Below, one piece after another: positions 24,973 to 33,574 of a stretch of DNA of 42,855 nucleotides; within the stretch, counting starts at the first letter, position 1; the number at the start of each line of letters is the position of its first letter. The notes under the pieces are model-generated. The model was not told the origin of the DNA and ran no database searches. It worked only from the letters and a program-made list of their open reading frames with translations. Source of the stretch: Gammaproteobacteria bacterium 54_18_T64 (GTDB taxonomy: Bacteria; Pseudomonadota; Gammaproteobacteria; Pseudomonadales; Porticoccaceae); the NCBI GenBank assembly GCA_002162825.1, contig MAAU01000056.1, positions 1 through 42,855 of the forward strand, read 5' to 3'. A program made the translations under genes and the position numbers.

Positions 24973-24987
24973 TGTAATAATATAACA
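24973..24987. promoter_or_regulatory. Zur-box-like operator between znuA and zur-znuCB
   Basis: TGTAATAATATAACA differs by one base from the symmetric form TGTTATAATATAACA expected for gammaproteobacterial Zur. A weaker half-match (TGTTATAGCATAA) lies closer to znuA. The site is about 45 bases from the znuA start and 36 from the zur start, so it can repress both directions. Confidence 0.65.
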
Positions 24988-25023
24988 ATAATTACACAGG
25001 GTTTGGCAAAGGACTTCGGCGCA

Positions 25024-25557
25024 ATGATCAGTAATTCTACCACTGCCTATCAGCAGCATGACCACCACCGCTGTTTAAAGGCGGCGTTGGCGCAGGCGAA
25101 AAATCGCTGCCGTGCGCGCAAGGCACGTCTCACCCCCATGCGAGAGTCGGTGCTGCACTTGCTGTGGCAGAGCCACCGCCCCCTCGGCGCCTATAAAATT
25201 ATTGAGCAATTGTCGGCGGCGGGCGGTAAACGCATCTTGCCGCCAACGGTGTATCGCGCCCTCGATTTTCTGCTCGAGTTGGGTTTGATCCATCGTCTCG
25301 CGACTTTGAATGCCTATATTGGCTGTCCTTTTCCCGATAGCGTGCACAGCGATTATTTTCTGCTCTGTCGTGAGTGTGGCAGTGTCGCCGAATGCAGTGC
25401 GGAGAGTGTCAATAAAGCCATTGTCTCGACGGCCGAGCGCGCGGGTTTTTTCGTAGAGAGTCAAACCGTTGAAATCCTCGGCCTGTGTACGCCCTGCCGT
25501 GAAAAAGTACGGGCAGAGGGCCCTATAGTGAGCGGGCAACAAGAGGCGAGCGAGTAA
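25024..25557 (+). CDS. zur: Zinc uptake regulator Zur (Fur family)
   Basis: A 177-residue metalloregulator started at the ATG at 25024, with AAAGGA about 10 bases before it; a TTG at 25003 is less likely. The winged helix covers about 30-100 (RLTPMRESVLHLLWQSHRPLGAYKI, PPTVYRALDFLLELGLIHRL). Structural zinc is held by two cysteine pairs, CRECGSVAEC and CTPCREK. The N-terminal stretch YQQHDHHRCL adds histidines. Its stop is followed immediately by the znuC ATG, so zur-znuC-znuB form an autoregulated operon. Confidence 0.93.
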   Translation: MISNSTTAYQQHDHHRCLKAALAQAKNRCRARKARLTPMRESVLHLLWQSHRPLGAYKIIEQLSAAGGKRILPPTVYRALDFLLELGLIHRLATLNAYIGCPFPDSVHSDYFLLCRECGSVAECSAESVNKAIVSTAERAGFFVESQTVEILGLCTPCREKVRAEGPIVSGQQEASE

Positions 25558-26337
25558 ATGACAGCGCTGATTGAGTTGCAAGGGGCGGGTAAGGCCTTTG
25601 CAGATAGAGCCGTGTTACAGGCGGTAAATTTGAGTTTGCTCCCCGGTCGTATTGTCACATTGATCGGCCCCAATGGGGCGGGTAAAACGACCCTGGTGAA
25701 AATTGTCCTCGGTCTGCTGCAGCCCGATAGCGGCCGTGTGCTGCGTTCACCGCGGCTGCGGGTGGGTTATATGCCGCAAAAGCTACACATTGACCCTACG
25801 TTGCCGCTGCAGGTTGAGCGCTTTTTACAGTTTGCCAATGCCGATACGCCGGCGTGTCTGGCCGCCCTAGATAGAGTCGGCATTGCCCACCTAATAAAAC
25901 AGCCCGTTAGTGGTCTCTCTGGCGGCGAAATGCAGCGCATGTTGTTGGCGCGAGCATTGCTGCGTAAGCCTAATCTCCTGGTGCTGGATGAACCGGTGCA
26001 GGGGGTGGATGTCACCGGACAGGAGGCGCTCTATCAATTGATTGGTGAATTGCGTGATGAGCTCAATTGTGGGATTTTGATGGTCTCCCATGACCTGCAC
26101 CTGGTGATGGCGGCGACCGATGAGGTGGTGTGCCTGAATCAGCATATCTGCTGTCACGGCACTCCTCAGCAGGTCTCGGTTGACCCTGAGTTTGTCGCCC
26201 TGTTTGGTGCCAAAACAGCGCTCTATACCCACCACCACGATCATGAACACGATCTGCACAGCGAGGTGGTTAGCGCCTCTTGTGACCACGAACCGACCCA
26301 GCACGCTTCAAGAGGGGGGCGTCAATCCGATGTATGA
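25558..26337 (+). CDS. znuC: Zinc ABC transporter ATP-binding protein ZnuC
   Basis: A 259-residue ABC ATPase. Walker A is GPNGAGKTT (37-45), the signature is LSGGEMQR and Walker B is [12 protein letters not shown], with the switch His in MVSHDLH. The C-terminal tail is His-rich ([13 protein letters not shown]), a common zinc-handling feature of ZnuC. It starts directly at the end of zur and overlaps znuB by 8 bases. Confidence 0.95.
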   Translation: MTALIELQGAGKAFADRAVLQAVNLSLLPGRIVTLIGPNGAGKTTLVKIVLGLLQPDSGRVLRSPRLRVGYMPQKLHIDPTLPLQVERFLQFANADTPACLAALDRVGIAHLIKQPVSGLSGGEMQRMLLARALLRKPNLLVLDEPVQGVDVTGQEALYQLIGELRDELNCGILMVSHDLHLVMAATDEVVCLNQHICCHGTPQQVSVDPEFVALFGAKTALYTHHHDHEHDLHSEVVSASCDHEPTQHASRGGRQSDV

Positions 26338-27118
26338 CTTTCTCTATCTGGCCTTGTTAGCGGGTCTGGGTGTGGCCATCGTTGCCGGGCCGATGGGCTC
26401 GCTAGTCGTGTGGCAGCGCATGGCCTATTTTGGCGATACCCTCGCCCATGGTTCGCTGTTGGGCATTGCTCTGGGCTTGTGGTTTTCGTGGAGTCACTCC
26501 GTCGCGGTCGTCGTTGTCTGCCTCTTGATTGCGGGCCTGCTTATCGTCTTTGAACGACAGCGCCTACTGGCGACGGATACGGTGTTGGGCATTTTGTCCC
26601 ACGGCTCGCTGGCCCTGGGTTTGGTGGCGCTAACGCTGATTCCCGGTGCCCGCACCGATATGGAGGCGCTGCTATTTGGCGACATCCTCACCGTGACAGC
26701 GGCGGAGGTCGCCGTCGTTTGGCTGATGGCGGCCTCTGTGTTGATGGCCCTCTGGCGACTCTGGCCTGCGTTGCTGGCCATCACCGTGCACGAAGATCTG
26801 GCGCGAGTCGAGGGTGTGGCGGTCGATATCGTCAAGGCCGCACTGAAGTTACTGTTGGCGCTAGTGGTGGCGATTTCGATGAAAGTGGTCGGCGTATTGC
26901 TGATTACGGCACTGTTGATAATTCCCGCCGCCAGTGCCCGTCACTTTGCCAAAACGCCGGAGCAAATGGCGCTGTTGGCCAGTGTGGTGGCAATGCTGGC
27001 GGTGTGCGCCGGGCTGGCCTCATCGTGGTGGCTCAATACCCCGGTTGGCCCCTCCATTGTGGTCAGCGCTAGCCTCTTCTTTGTGTTGGTGTTGTTGGGA
27101 CGAGGCCGCAGAGCTTAG
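26330..27118 (+). CDS. znuB: Zinc ABC transporter permease ZnuB
   Basis: A 262-residue membrane protein, started at the ATG at 26330 ([18 protein letters not shown]) which overlaps the znuC end. It has about seven to eight hydrophobic segments and the ABC-3 family signature stretches [26 protein letters not shown] and [15 protein letters not shown]. It forms the inner-membrane channel for the zinc delivered by ZnuA. The gene ends 23 bases before the convergent hemL stop. Confidence 0.94.
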   Translation: MYDFLYLALLAGLGVAIVAGPMGSLVVWQRMAYFGDTLAHGSLLGIALGLWFSWSHSVAVVVVCLLIAGLLIVFERQRLLATDTVLGILSHGSLALGLVALTLIPGARTDMEALLFGDILTVTAAEVAVVWLMAASVLMALWRLWPALLAITVHEDLARVEGVAVDIVKAALKLLLALVVAISMKVVGVLLITALLIIPAASARHFAKTPEQMALLASVVAMLAVCAGLASSWWLNTPVGPSIVVSASLFFVLVLLGRGRRA

Positions 27119-27141
27119 CTGCACAGCCTCTTGGCACGGGT

Positions 27142-28425
27142 TTAGCCGAGTGTGGCCATGACCTTTCTAGCACTGGCCAGTGTCTGCTCGATATCCTGCT
27201 CCGTTAGCGCCGCCGATATAAAGCCCGCCTCGTAGGCCGCCGGTGCCAGGTAGACCCCCTCCTGCAACATACCGTGAAAGAAGCGATTAAAGCGCTCGGT
27301 ATCGCAGGCCATAACCTGCTGGTAGTTACTGACGTTGCTCTCCTCGGTAAAAAACACACCGAACATGGTGCCGATGTGATTAGTGGTAAAGGGAATGCCC
27401 GCCGCTGTCGCCGCGTCTTTTAGACCGGCAACCAGTTGTTCGGCCCTGGCGAATAAGGGTGGATAAAAGCTTTCTTCAGCGAGTAGCTCGAGCGTGGCGA
27501 GACCGGCGGCCATGGCCACCGGATTACCCGACAGTGTGCCCGCCTGATACACCGGCCCGAGGGGGGCGATTTGCTCCATGATTTCACGCTTGCCGCCGAA
27601 GGCGCCGACCGGCATACCGCCGCCGATGACCTTGCCAAGGGCGATTAAATCGGCGTCGATACCGTAGTGACCAATGGCCCCTTTGGGGCCGACACGAAAG
27701 CCGGTCATCACCTCGTCAATAATCAGCACGCTGCCGTGGCGTGTGCACTCGCTGCGCAAGGTTTCCAGAAAGCCGGGAAGGGGCGGGATACAGCTCATAT
27801 TACCCGCCACGGGTTCGACGATCAGTGCCGCTACCTGATCGCCAATTTCGGCAAAGGCCGCCTCTACGGCCGCGGGGTCATTGTAGGGCAGGGTAATAGT
27901 GTGGTCGGCCAGTGCGGCGGGAACACCGGGTGAGCTCGGCACACCGAGGGTCAAGGCACCGGAGCCAGCCTTGACCAGCAGTGAGTCGGAATGGCCGTGG
28001 TAGCAACCTTCGAACTTGATGATTTTATCTCGGCCGGTATAGCCCCGCGCCAGGCGGATGGCGCTCATCGTGGCCTCGGTGCCGGAATTGACCATGCGGA
28101 CCATGTCGAGCCCGGGTATGTGGTTGCAGAGTTTGTCGGCGAGCTTGGTTTCCAGTTCGGTGGGGGCGCCAAAGCTGAGGCCCTTGTCGAGCTGCAGGCG
28201 AATACTGTCGAGCACCGCGGGGTGGCCGTGGCCGAGAATCATTGGCCCCCAGGATTGCACATAATCGATGTAGCGCTGGTCATCGGCATCGTAGAGATAG
28301 GCGCCACTGGCGTGATCGAAAAATACTGGGCTGCCACCAACTGCCTTAAAGGCCCGCACCGGGGAGTTAACACCGCCGGGGATGTGGCGCTGGGCCTCGG
28401 TAAATAACTGTTCTGAACGATTCAT
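27142..28425 (-). CDS. hemL: Glutamate-1-semialdehyde 2,1-aminomutase
   Basis: A 427-residue PLP enzyme that makes 5-aminolevulinate for haem synthesis in the C5 pathway. [15 protein letters not shown], the cofactor segment [19 protein letters not shown], and the Schiff-base lysine in [16 protein letters not shown] (Lys265) are all present. Length is typical. It is convergent with znuB and not obviously cotranscribed with the MATE gene upstream, which is 88 bases away. That gap carries a 7-bp hairpin (28495-28512) without a T-run. Confidence 0.96.
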   Translation of the reverse strand: MNRSEQLFTEAQRHIPGGVNSPVRAFKAVGGSPVFFDHASGAYLYDADDQRYIDYVQSWGPMILGHGHPAVLDSIRLQLDKGLSFGAPTELETKLADKLCNHIPGLDMVRMVNSGTEATMSAIRLARGYTGRDKIIKFEGCYHGHSDSLLVKAGSGALTLGVPSSPGVPAALADHTITLPYNDPAAVEAAFAEIGDQVAALIVEPVAGNMSCIPPLPGFLETLRSECTRHGSVLIIDEVMTGFRVGPKGAIGHYGIDADLIALGKVIGGGMPVGAFGGKREIMEQIAPLGPVYQAGTLSGNPVAMAAGLATLELLAEESFYPPLFARAEQLVAGLKDAATAAGIPFTTNHIGTMFGVFFTEESNVSNYQQVMACDTERFNRFFHGMLQEGVYLAPAAYEAGFISAALTEQDIEQTLASARKVMATLG

Positions 28426-28513
28426 AAATTGCCATAGTGTTGTTGGTGGGTAGAGGCCGTTCGAGAGCCCAGACGCGCATTATGGGCCGCTGGCTGCTTT
28501 GAGAAAAGCAGAC

Positions 28514-29887
28514 TTATTGTGTTTGGCTGTTTTCTCCAATCTGCTCGGCCCAGACCTTCTTGATGACTTTCCAGGCGACGAGGGCCGAGAGGATATTGCC
28601 CAGGGCAAAGCCATAGAACAGGCCGTTAACATCATAGAGTTGGCCGCCGATGTAGGCACAGGGGATGTTCAGTAGCAACAGCCTTACTATGGCGGTGAGG
28701 AGGGCGGCCTTGGGGCGTTTAAGGGCATTGAGCGAGACCATCACCAGGATGGTGACCGCATGAGCGCCATAACTGGCCGGCACTATCCACAGGTAACTGC
28801 CGATGATGTCGACCACCTCGGGGTTGGTGCTAAAAGCGGAGCCGATTGCGTGACTGTAGAAAGCGACAAGCAGCCACATCGCCAGCTGGAAAAGGATGGT
28901 GAAGCGAATGGCGCCGAACAGAGCCACGCGTGCCCGCTCGGGTTTGCCGGCGCCGATGTTCTGGCCAATAAACATCGGCAGGGTCGAGGACAGGGCAAAG
29001 GCGATGAGTAGACAGAGGGATTCAATACGTGTGCTGACGCCAAAGCCGGCCACGGCGGTGGTGCCAAAGCGGGCCACCATGGCGGTGAGTATGGCGGCGG
29101 CCAGTGGGGTCATCAAATTGGCAAAAATGGCGGGGATACCAATACTCAGTAGTTCGGCCCAGTTGCTGCGTAGAACCTCTAGCTGGTGTTTGCCCCTGAT
29201 GATCAATTGCTCCTGAACACTGAGAACATAGTGGGAGACCAGAAAGGTGATGATCCAGGCGATGGCGGTTGCCAGGGCGGCGCCACCAATGCCGAGCCCG
29301 GGCAGGGGGCCGAAACCAAAGATCAGCAGGGGGTCGAGACAGGCGTTAATAATGGCCAGCAGGGCCAACAAAAAGGCCGACTTACCGGGGCAGCCGATGG
29401 CCCTGAGGATGGTGTTGCCGGTCAGCGTGAGCAGCAGCAGGGGGATGATGGGTATCCACAGTGCCATAAAACGCAGAGCTTCGGCGAGCACATCGTCGCT
29501 AGCGCCCAATAAGCGCAGCAGGCCGCGTTGGCCGAGATAGAGGCCGAGTAATAGACCAATACCAATTAAGGTCATGAGTATGCGACCATCGGTAATTTGC
29601 CGTGCGGCGCGATCAAAGCGATCCTCGCCGAGATAGCGCGACACCAGTACCGACGTCGCCATGCCTAGTCCGAGGCCGATGCTGTTGACCCCATGGGTGA
29701 TCGGTAGCACAAAACCGAGAGCTGCGAGGGGGGCGGTGCCCAGCTGGCCGACAAAATAGGCGTCGACAATGCCCACTGCCATAAGGGCGATAATGCCACC
29801 AATCATCGGCACCGTGAGCCGCAATAAGGTGGGGCCGATGGGGTCGTTGACGATGGCTTCGGTGCGCTGGCTGGTTTTTGTTTTCAA
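28514..29887 (-). CDS. MATE family multidrug/sodium antiporter
   Basis: A 457-residue inner-membrane exporter with about 12 hydrophobic segments in two halves of the MATE fold (MatE domains near 20-180 and 245-405). Typical stretches are LRLTVPMIGGIIALMAVGIVDAYFVGQLG at the start of the first half and IGIPAIFANLMTPLAAAIL at the start of the second. MATE proteins move organic cations out in exchange for Na+ or H+; the substrate here is not predictable. It starts about 40 bases downstream of the Amt-GGDEF-EAL gene on the same strand, so the two may be cotranscribed. Confidence 0.92.
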   Translation of the reverse strand: MKTKTSQRTEAIVNDPIGPTLLRLTVPMIGGIIALMAVGIVDAYFVGQLGTAPLAALGFVLPITHGVNSIGLGLGMATSVLVSRYLGEDRFDRAARQITDGRILMTLIGIGLLLGLYLGQRGLLRLLGASDDVLAEALRFMALWIPIIPLLLLTLTGNTILRAIGCPGKSAFLLALLAIINACLDPLLIFGFGPLPGLGIGGAALATAIAWIITFLVSHYVLSVQEQLIIRGKHQLEVLRSNWAELLSIGIPAIFANLMTPLAAAILTAMVARFGTTAVAGFGVSTRIESLCLLIAFALSSTLPMFIGQNIGAGKPERARVALFGAIRFTILFQLAMWLLVAFYSHAIGSAFSTNPEVVDIIGSYLWIVPASYGAHAVTILVMVSLNALKRPKAALLTAIVRLLLLNIPCAYIGGQLYDVNGLFYGFALGNILSALVAWKVIKKVWAEQIGENSQTQ

Positions 29888-29928
29888 AGCTTGCTGTTCA
29901 TTGATGAGTAGTCATTCGGTGCCGGCAG

Positions 29929-32900
29929 TCAGTTTTCGACAGGGCTCGGCTGGTCCCCGCCCTGGTTCAATACGGCGGGGATGGCTTCGGCGGGCAGGGG
30001 GCGGCTAAACAAATACCCTTGATAGCTGTGACAGTCGTGTTGCTTGAGGAAGTCGAGCTGCGCCTGTGTTTCCACACCCTCGGCAATAATTTTCAAATCG
30101 AGGTTTTTGGCGAGGGTGATGATGGCTTTACAGATCGCGCCGTCCTCAATATTAATGGCGGAGTCACGGACAAAGGTGCGATCGATTTTGAGAATGTCGA
30201 TGGGGAAATTCTTCAGATAACTGAGTGAGGAATAGCCGGTGCCAAAGTCGTCTACCGAGAGTTTAATGCCCAGGGTCTTTAAGGCAGCCATCACCGCAAT
30301 GCTGTGCTCGGTATTACTGGTTAGTACGCCCTCGGTGATCTCCAGCTCGATCAGTCGCTGCTCTATGCCGTGAGCCTTAAGGGTTTGTTTGACGCAGGGC
30401 AGTAGCGAGGGTGAGTGCAGATGGTGGCCGGAAATATTCACTGCGACGGGAAGTAGGGGCAAACCCTGTTGTCGCCATTCGGCGAGCTGTCGGCACACCT
30501 CATTGAGTACCCACTCGCCAATGGCGATCACCAAGTTGTCTTCGTCGATAATGGGGATGAAATCCCCCGGTGGGATAAGCCCGTACTCGGGGTGCTGCCA
30601 GCGCAGGAGGGCCTCAAAACCAATGACCTCATTGGAGTGGCAGTCGGCCTTGGGCTGGTAGTGCAGGAAGAATTGGTTTTTGGCAATGGCATCGGGCAGC
30701 GCAACTTCCAGCTTGAAGCGCTGGCGCACCGTTTGCTCCATATCTTCGGTGAACACGCGGAAGGTGTTGCGGCCGCTCTGCTTGGCCTTGTACATGGCCA
30801 GGTCGGCGTGTTGTAGCAGGTGCTCGGCATCGATTTGGCCATTTTCTGAGAGCGCAATGCCAATGCTGCTCAGCACGGTGAGTTGCTGCTTCCCGAGATC
30901 GACGGGCTGGCGCATGATTTGCAGAATATCCTGGGCCTTGGTGACACCCGAATTACTGCTGAGAGCCCCGGACATAACGATGACAAATTCGTCCCCGCCC
31001 CAGCGCGCGACGAGGTCGACGTCGCGAGTGACGGTGCTCAGCCGCTCGGCAATTTCGCACAATAGCTCGTCGCCAACCTTGTGGCCCATGGTGTCGTTGA
31101 TCTTTTTGAACTGATCAAGGTCGAGAAACAATAAAACCACGCTACCGGCGGTTTGCTGGTGAAAGCGAATGCGCTTTTCCAGGTTATTCATAAAGTAGGT
31201 GCGGTTGTAGAGGCCGGTCAATGGGTCGCTATAGGCGAGGGATTTAAGGCGGTTCTGCAATTTTATTTGCTGAGTGATATCGCGAATATGCAGGGCGTAT
31301 TCACAGTTTCGGCTGAGGCTATCGGTGGTTTGGGTGATCACCACTTCGGCCGGGAAGAGCTCCTTGTCGCGGCGCTTGAGACGGGTAATATTGCGGCGCT
31401 TTAAGATCAGTCCTTCACTGGCGCTAAAGCCATGGGCGAGGCTTTGCAGGGCAGTTTTCTTTTCGCCATCGGCGATAAATAATTCAAAAAAGTTGACGCC
31501 AAGCACGCGTTTGGCACCGATACCAAAACACTTTTCAGCGGAGGGGTTAAAGGCCTGTATCTCGCCCCTGTCATTGATGGTAATGATGCTGTCCATGGCG
31601 GCGTCGAGAATCGCGCCCTTATAGTACTCGCTGTTCTTAAAGGCGGTGAAGGTGTCATCGCGTTGTTGAATTTCTCGGTTGACCCGGTCGATGACGCGAT
31701 TGTATTGCTGGGCAATTTGACCCACTTCGGTAAAGGGTTCGACCGGTACTGGTGAAGAGAAATTAGCTAGCTGCTGCTGTTGGTTCATCGATGTGAGCAG
31801 ATCGAAGACCTCTGTGCTGACTCTGTGCTCGGCGACATTGAGGCCCATGCGCTCCGCCTCCTCGCTGACCCGGAGCGGGTAGTAGCGATTGATTGTTGCA
31901 AACAAGATGTAGGCGGTGAAAAAGCTAAATAAGCCAGTCACCCCAATGCCCAGCATTTGGGACTCAAATTGTTGCGAAGTGGATAAACCATTGGCCAATA
32001 TTTCGGGGTTGCCAAAAATGGCCACGGCCAGGGTGCCCCAAATGCCGGCAAGCAGGTGCACGGGAACCACGCCAATGGCATCGTCTATTTTTAGGAGCTC
32101 CAGCCAGCGCCCACCGAACAGGGCAATGCTACCGCCGATACCGCCAATCAGTGCGGCCTCACTGGTGCTGACCGCGTGGCAGCTGGCCGTAATTGCAACT
32201 AGCCCACCCAGGGTGCCGTTGATGATATTGGAAACATCAATGTAGCCATCGATTTTGTATTTCAATGCTGTGGCACTAATGCCCCCCAGAAAGGAGGCGA
32301 TGCAGGTATTGAGTAGGATGGCGGGCACGGCATCATTCCAGGCCAGGGTGCTGCCACCGTTGAAGCCGAACCAGCCAAACCAGATCAACATGGCACCGAG
32401 CACCGCCATGGGGATATTGCTACCGGGGATACGCTGTTCTGCTTGCTCGTAACGGCCGAAGCGTGGGCCGATCACCAATAGTGCCGCCAGTGCTACCCAG
32501 CCGCCGACGGAATGGACCACGGTGGAACCGGCAAAGTCGACAAAGCCGCGCTGTTCTAGCCAGCCCGTTGGCGTACCGGAAATGGCTCCCGCCCAGATCC
32601 AGTGCCCGACCAGGGGGTAAATCAAGAGGGCGATGATGATGGTGCAAACGAGATAGCCGAGGTAATTCATACGCTCGGCGACGGCCCCCGATACCAGTGT
32701 TGCGGCGGTGCCACAGAACATCATTTGAAACAGGAAGATGCTAATGAGTCGGGGGCTGGCCTCGTCGCTCATAAAAAAATTGCTGCTGCCAAACCAGCCG
32801 GCAACACTGTCGCCGAACATTAGGGCGAAGCCCGCTGCCCAGAATAATGTACCGGAGACGATGAAGTCGCTAATATTTTTGGCCGCAACATTGATACTAT

Positions 32901-32994
32901 TTTTGCTTCTAACCAGGCCGCTTTCGAGGCACAGGAAGCCCGCCTGCATAATAAAGACCAGTATTGCGGCTAGGGCTATCCAGAGTGTATCCAT
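29929..32994 (-). CDS. Ammonium transporter fused to PAS-GGDEF-EAL (c-di-GMP ammonium sensor)
   Basis: A 1021-residue fusion. Residues 1 to about 400 are an Amt/MEP/Rh transporter domain with FQMMFCGTAATLVSGAVAERM, the DFAGSTVVHSVGG segment with the first pore His, and VPVHLLAGIWG with the second pore His. After a linker (EERMGLNVAEHRVST-type end of Amt) comes PAS (about 455-575: ITINDRGEIQAFNPSAEKCFG). GGDEF is intact (666-670) with an RxxD inhibitory site (RDVD) just before it. The EAL domain starts at Glu794 (EALLRW) and keeps VNISG, LEITE, DDFGTGYSS, KIDRTF and IAEGVET. Both catalytic domains therefore look active. Ammonium in the pore would presumably set c-di-GMP output. No glnK is adjacent. 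Confidence 0.93.
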   Translation of the reverse strand: MDTLWIALAAILVFIMQAGFLCLESGLVRSKNSINVAAKNISDFIVSGTLFWAAGFALMFGDSVAGWFGSSNFFMSDEASPRLISIFLFQMMFCGTAATLVSGAVAERMNYLGYLVCTIIIALLIYPLVGHWIWAGAISGTPTGWLEQRGFVDFAGSTVVHSVGGWVALAALLVIGPRFGRYEQAEQRIPGSNIPMAVLGAMLIWFGWFGFNGGSTLAWNDAVPAILLNTCIASFLGGISATALKYKIDGYIDVSNIINGTLGGLVAITASCHAVSTSEAALIGGIGGSIALFGGRWLELLKIDDAIGVVPVHLLAGIWGTLAVAIFGNPEILANGLSTSQQFESQMLGIGVTGLFSFFTAYILFATINRYYPLRVSEEAERMGLNVAEHRVSTEVFDLLTSMNQQQQLANFSSPVPVEPFTEVGQIAQQYNRVIDRVNREIQQRDDTFTAFKNSEYYKGAILDAAMDSIITINDRGEIQAFNPSAEKCFGIGAKRVLGVNFFELFIADGEKKTALQSLAHGFSASEGLILKRRNITRLKRRDKELFPAEVVITQTTDSLSRNCEYALHIRDITQQIKLQNRLKSLAYSDPLTGLYNRTYFMNNLEKRIRFHQQTAGSVVLLFLDLDQFKKINDTMGHKVGDELLCEIAERLSTVTRDVDLVARWGGDEFVIVMSGALSSNSGVTKAQDILQIMRQPVDLGKQQLTVLSSIGIALSENGQIDAEHLLQHADLAMYKAKQSGRNTFRVFTEDMEQTVRQRFKLEVALPDAIAKNQFFLHYQPKADCHSNEVIGFEALLRWQHPEYGLIPPGDFIPIIDEDNLVIAIGEWVLNEVCRQLAEWRQQGLPLLPVAVNISGHHLHSPSLLPCVKQTLKAHGIEQRLIELEITEGVLTSNTEHSIAVMAALKTLGIKLSVDDFGTGYSSLSYLKNFPIDILKIDRTFVRDSAINIEDGAICKAIITLAKNLDLKIIAEGVETQAQLDFLKQHDCHSYQGYLFSRPLPAEAIPAVLNQGGDQPSPVEN

Positions 32995-33080
32995 CGTTAT
33001 ATTGTTATTTGCCTATGCTGGGGACAGATATCCCTATCTTGTCCTGAGTGTGAGAGGTGGGGCGTGGTGTTTGTTTGTGG

Positions 33081-33509
33081 CTAGTAGGGTTTGACCACCA
33101 CCAGTACCACGATGGCAAACAACAATAGCACCGGCGCCTCGTTAAACCAGCGGTAAAATCGATGTGGGCGAGTGTTGAGCCCAGCCTGAAATTGGCGCAT
33201 AAGCTGTCGGCAGGTGAAATGGTAGGCAATTAAGAGGGCTACCAGTACTACTTTTGTTTGAAACCAGGCCTGGGCCAGATAGTGCTCGGTAGCGAAGCTG
33301 GCCAACCAAACACCGAATACCAGGGTGGCGATCATGGCGGGGGTGGCAATGCCCCGGTACAACTTGCGCTCCATTAGTTTGAAGCGCTCGTCGCTAACAG
33401 CATCGTCGGCCGTGGCGTGGTAAACAAATAAGCGTGGCAGGTAAAAAAGGGCGGCAAACCAGCACACGAGGCTGATGATGTGAAGTGCTAATACCCATTC
33501 TCGGATCAC
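33081..33509 (-). CDS. hemJ: HemJ-type protoporphyrinogen oxidase (UPF0093)
   Basis: A 142-residue membrane protein with four hydrophobic helices. It starts MIREWVLALHIISLVCWFAALFYLPRLFVYH; the His in LHIIS and the conserved Lys of ERKLYRGIATPAM are typical HemJ residues. It oxidises protoporphyrinogen IX in bacteria lacking HemG/HemY. In Pseudomonas it also lies near argC. hemL, an early step of the same pathway, is about 5 kb away on the same strand. Confidence 0.88.
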   Translation of the reverse strand: MIREWVLALHIISLVCWFAALFYLPRLFVYHATADDAVSDERFKLMERKLYRGIATPAMIATLVFGVWLASFATEHYLAQAWFQTKVVLVALLIAYHFTCRQLMRQFQAGLNTRPHRFYRWFNEAPVLLLFAIVVLVVVKPY

Positions 33510-33574
33510 GGCTTTAGGGCTCCCTGTTTGTCTGCTGGTAATTATTATTGTCAGCAGTTTACCGGTTCGGGAGC

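Noticed and set aside
24928-25068. N-terminal extension of ZnuA up to 25068
   Set aside because: It would run through the Zur-like operator and overlap zur, has no signal peptide at its start, and is not like other ZnuA proteins.
28495-28512. Hairpin CTGCTTT-gaga-AAAGCAG after the MATE gene as a terminator
   Set aside because: The stem is only 7 bp and no T-run follows on the minus strand, so it does not meet the pattern of an intrinsic terminator.
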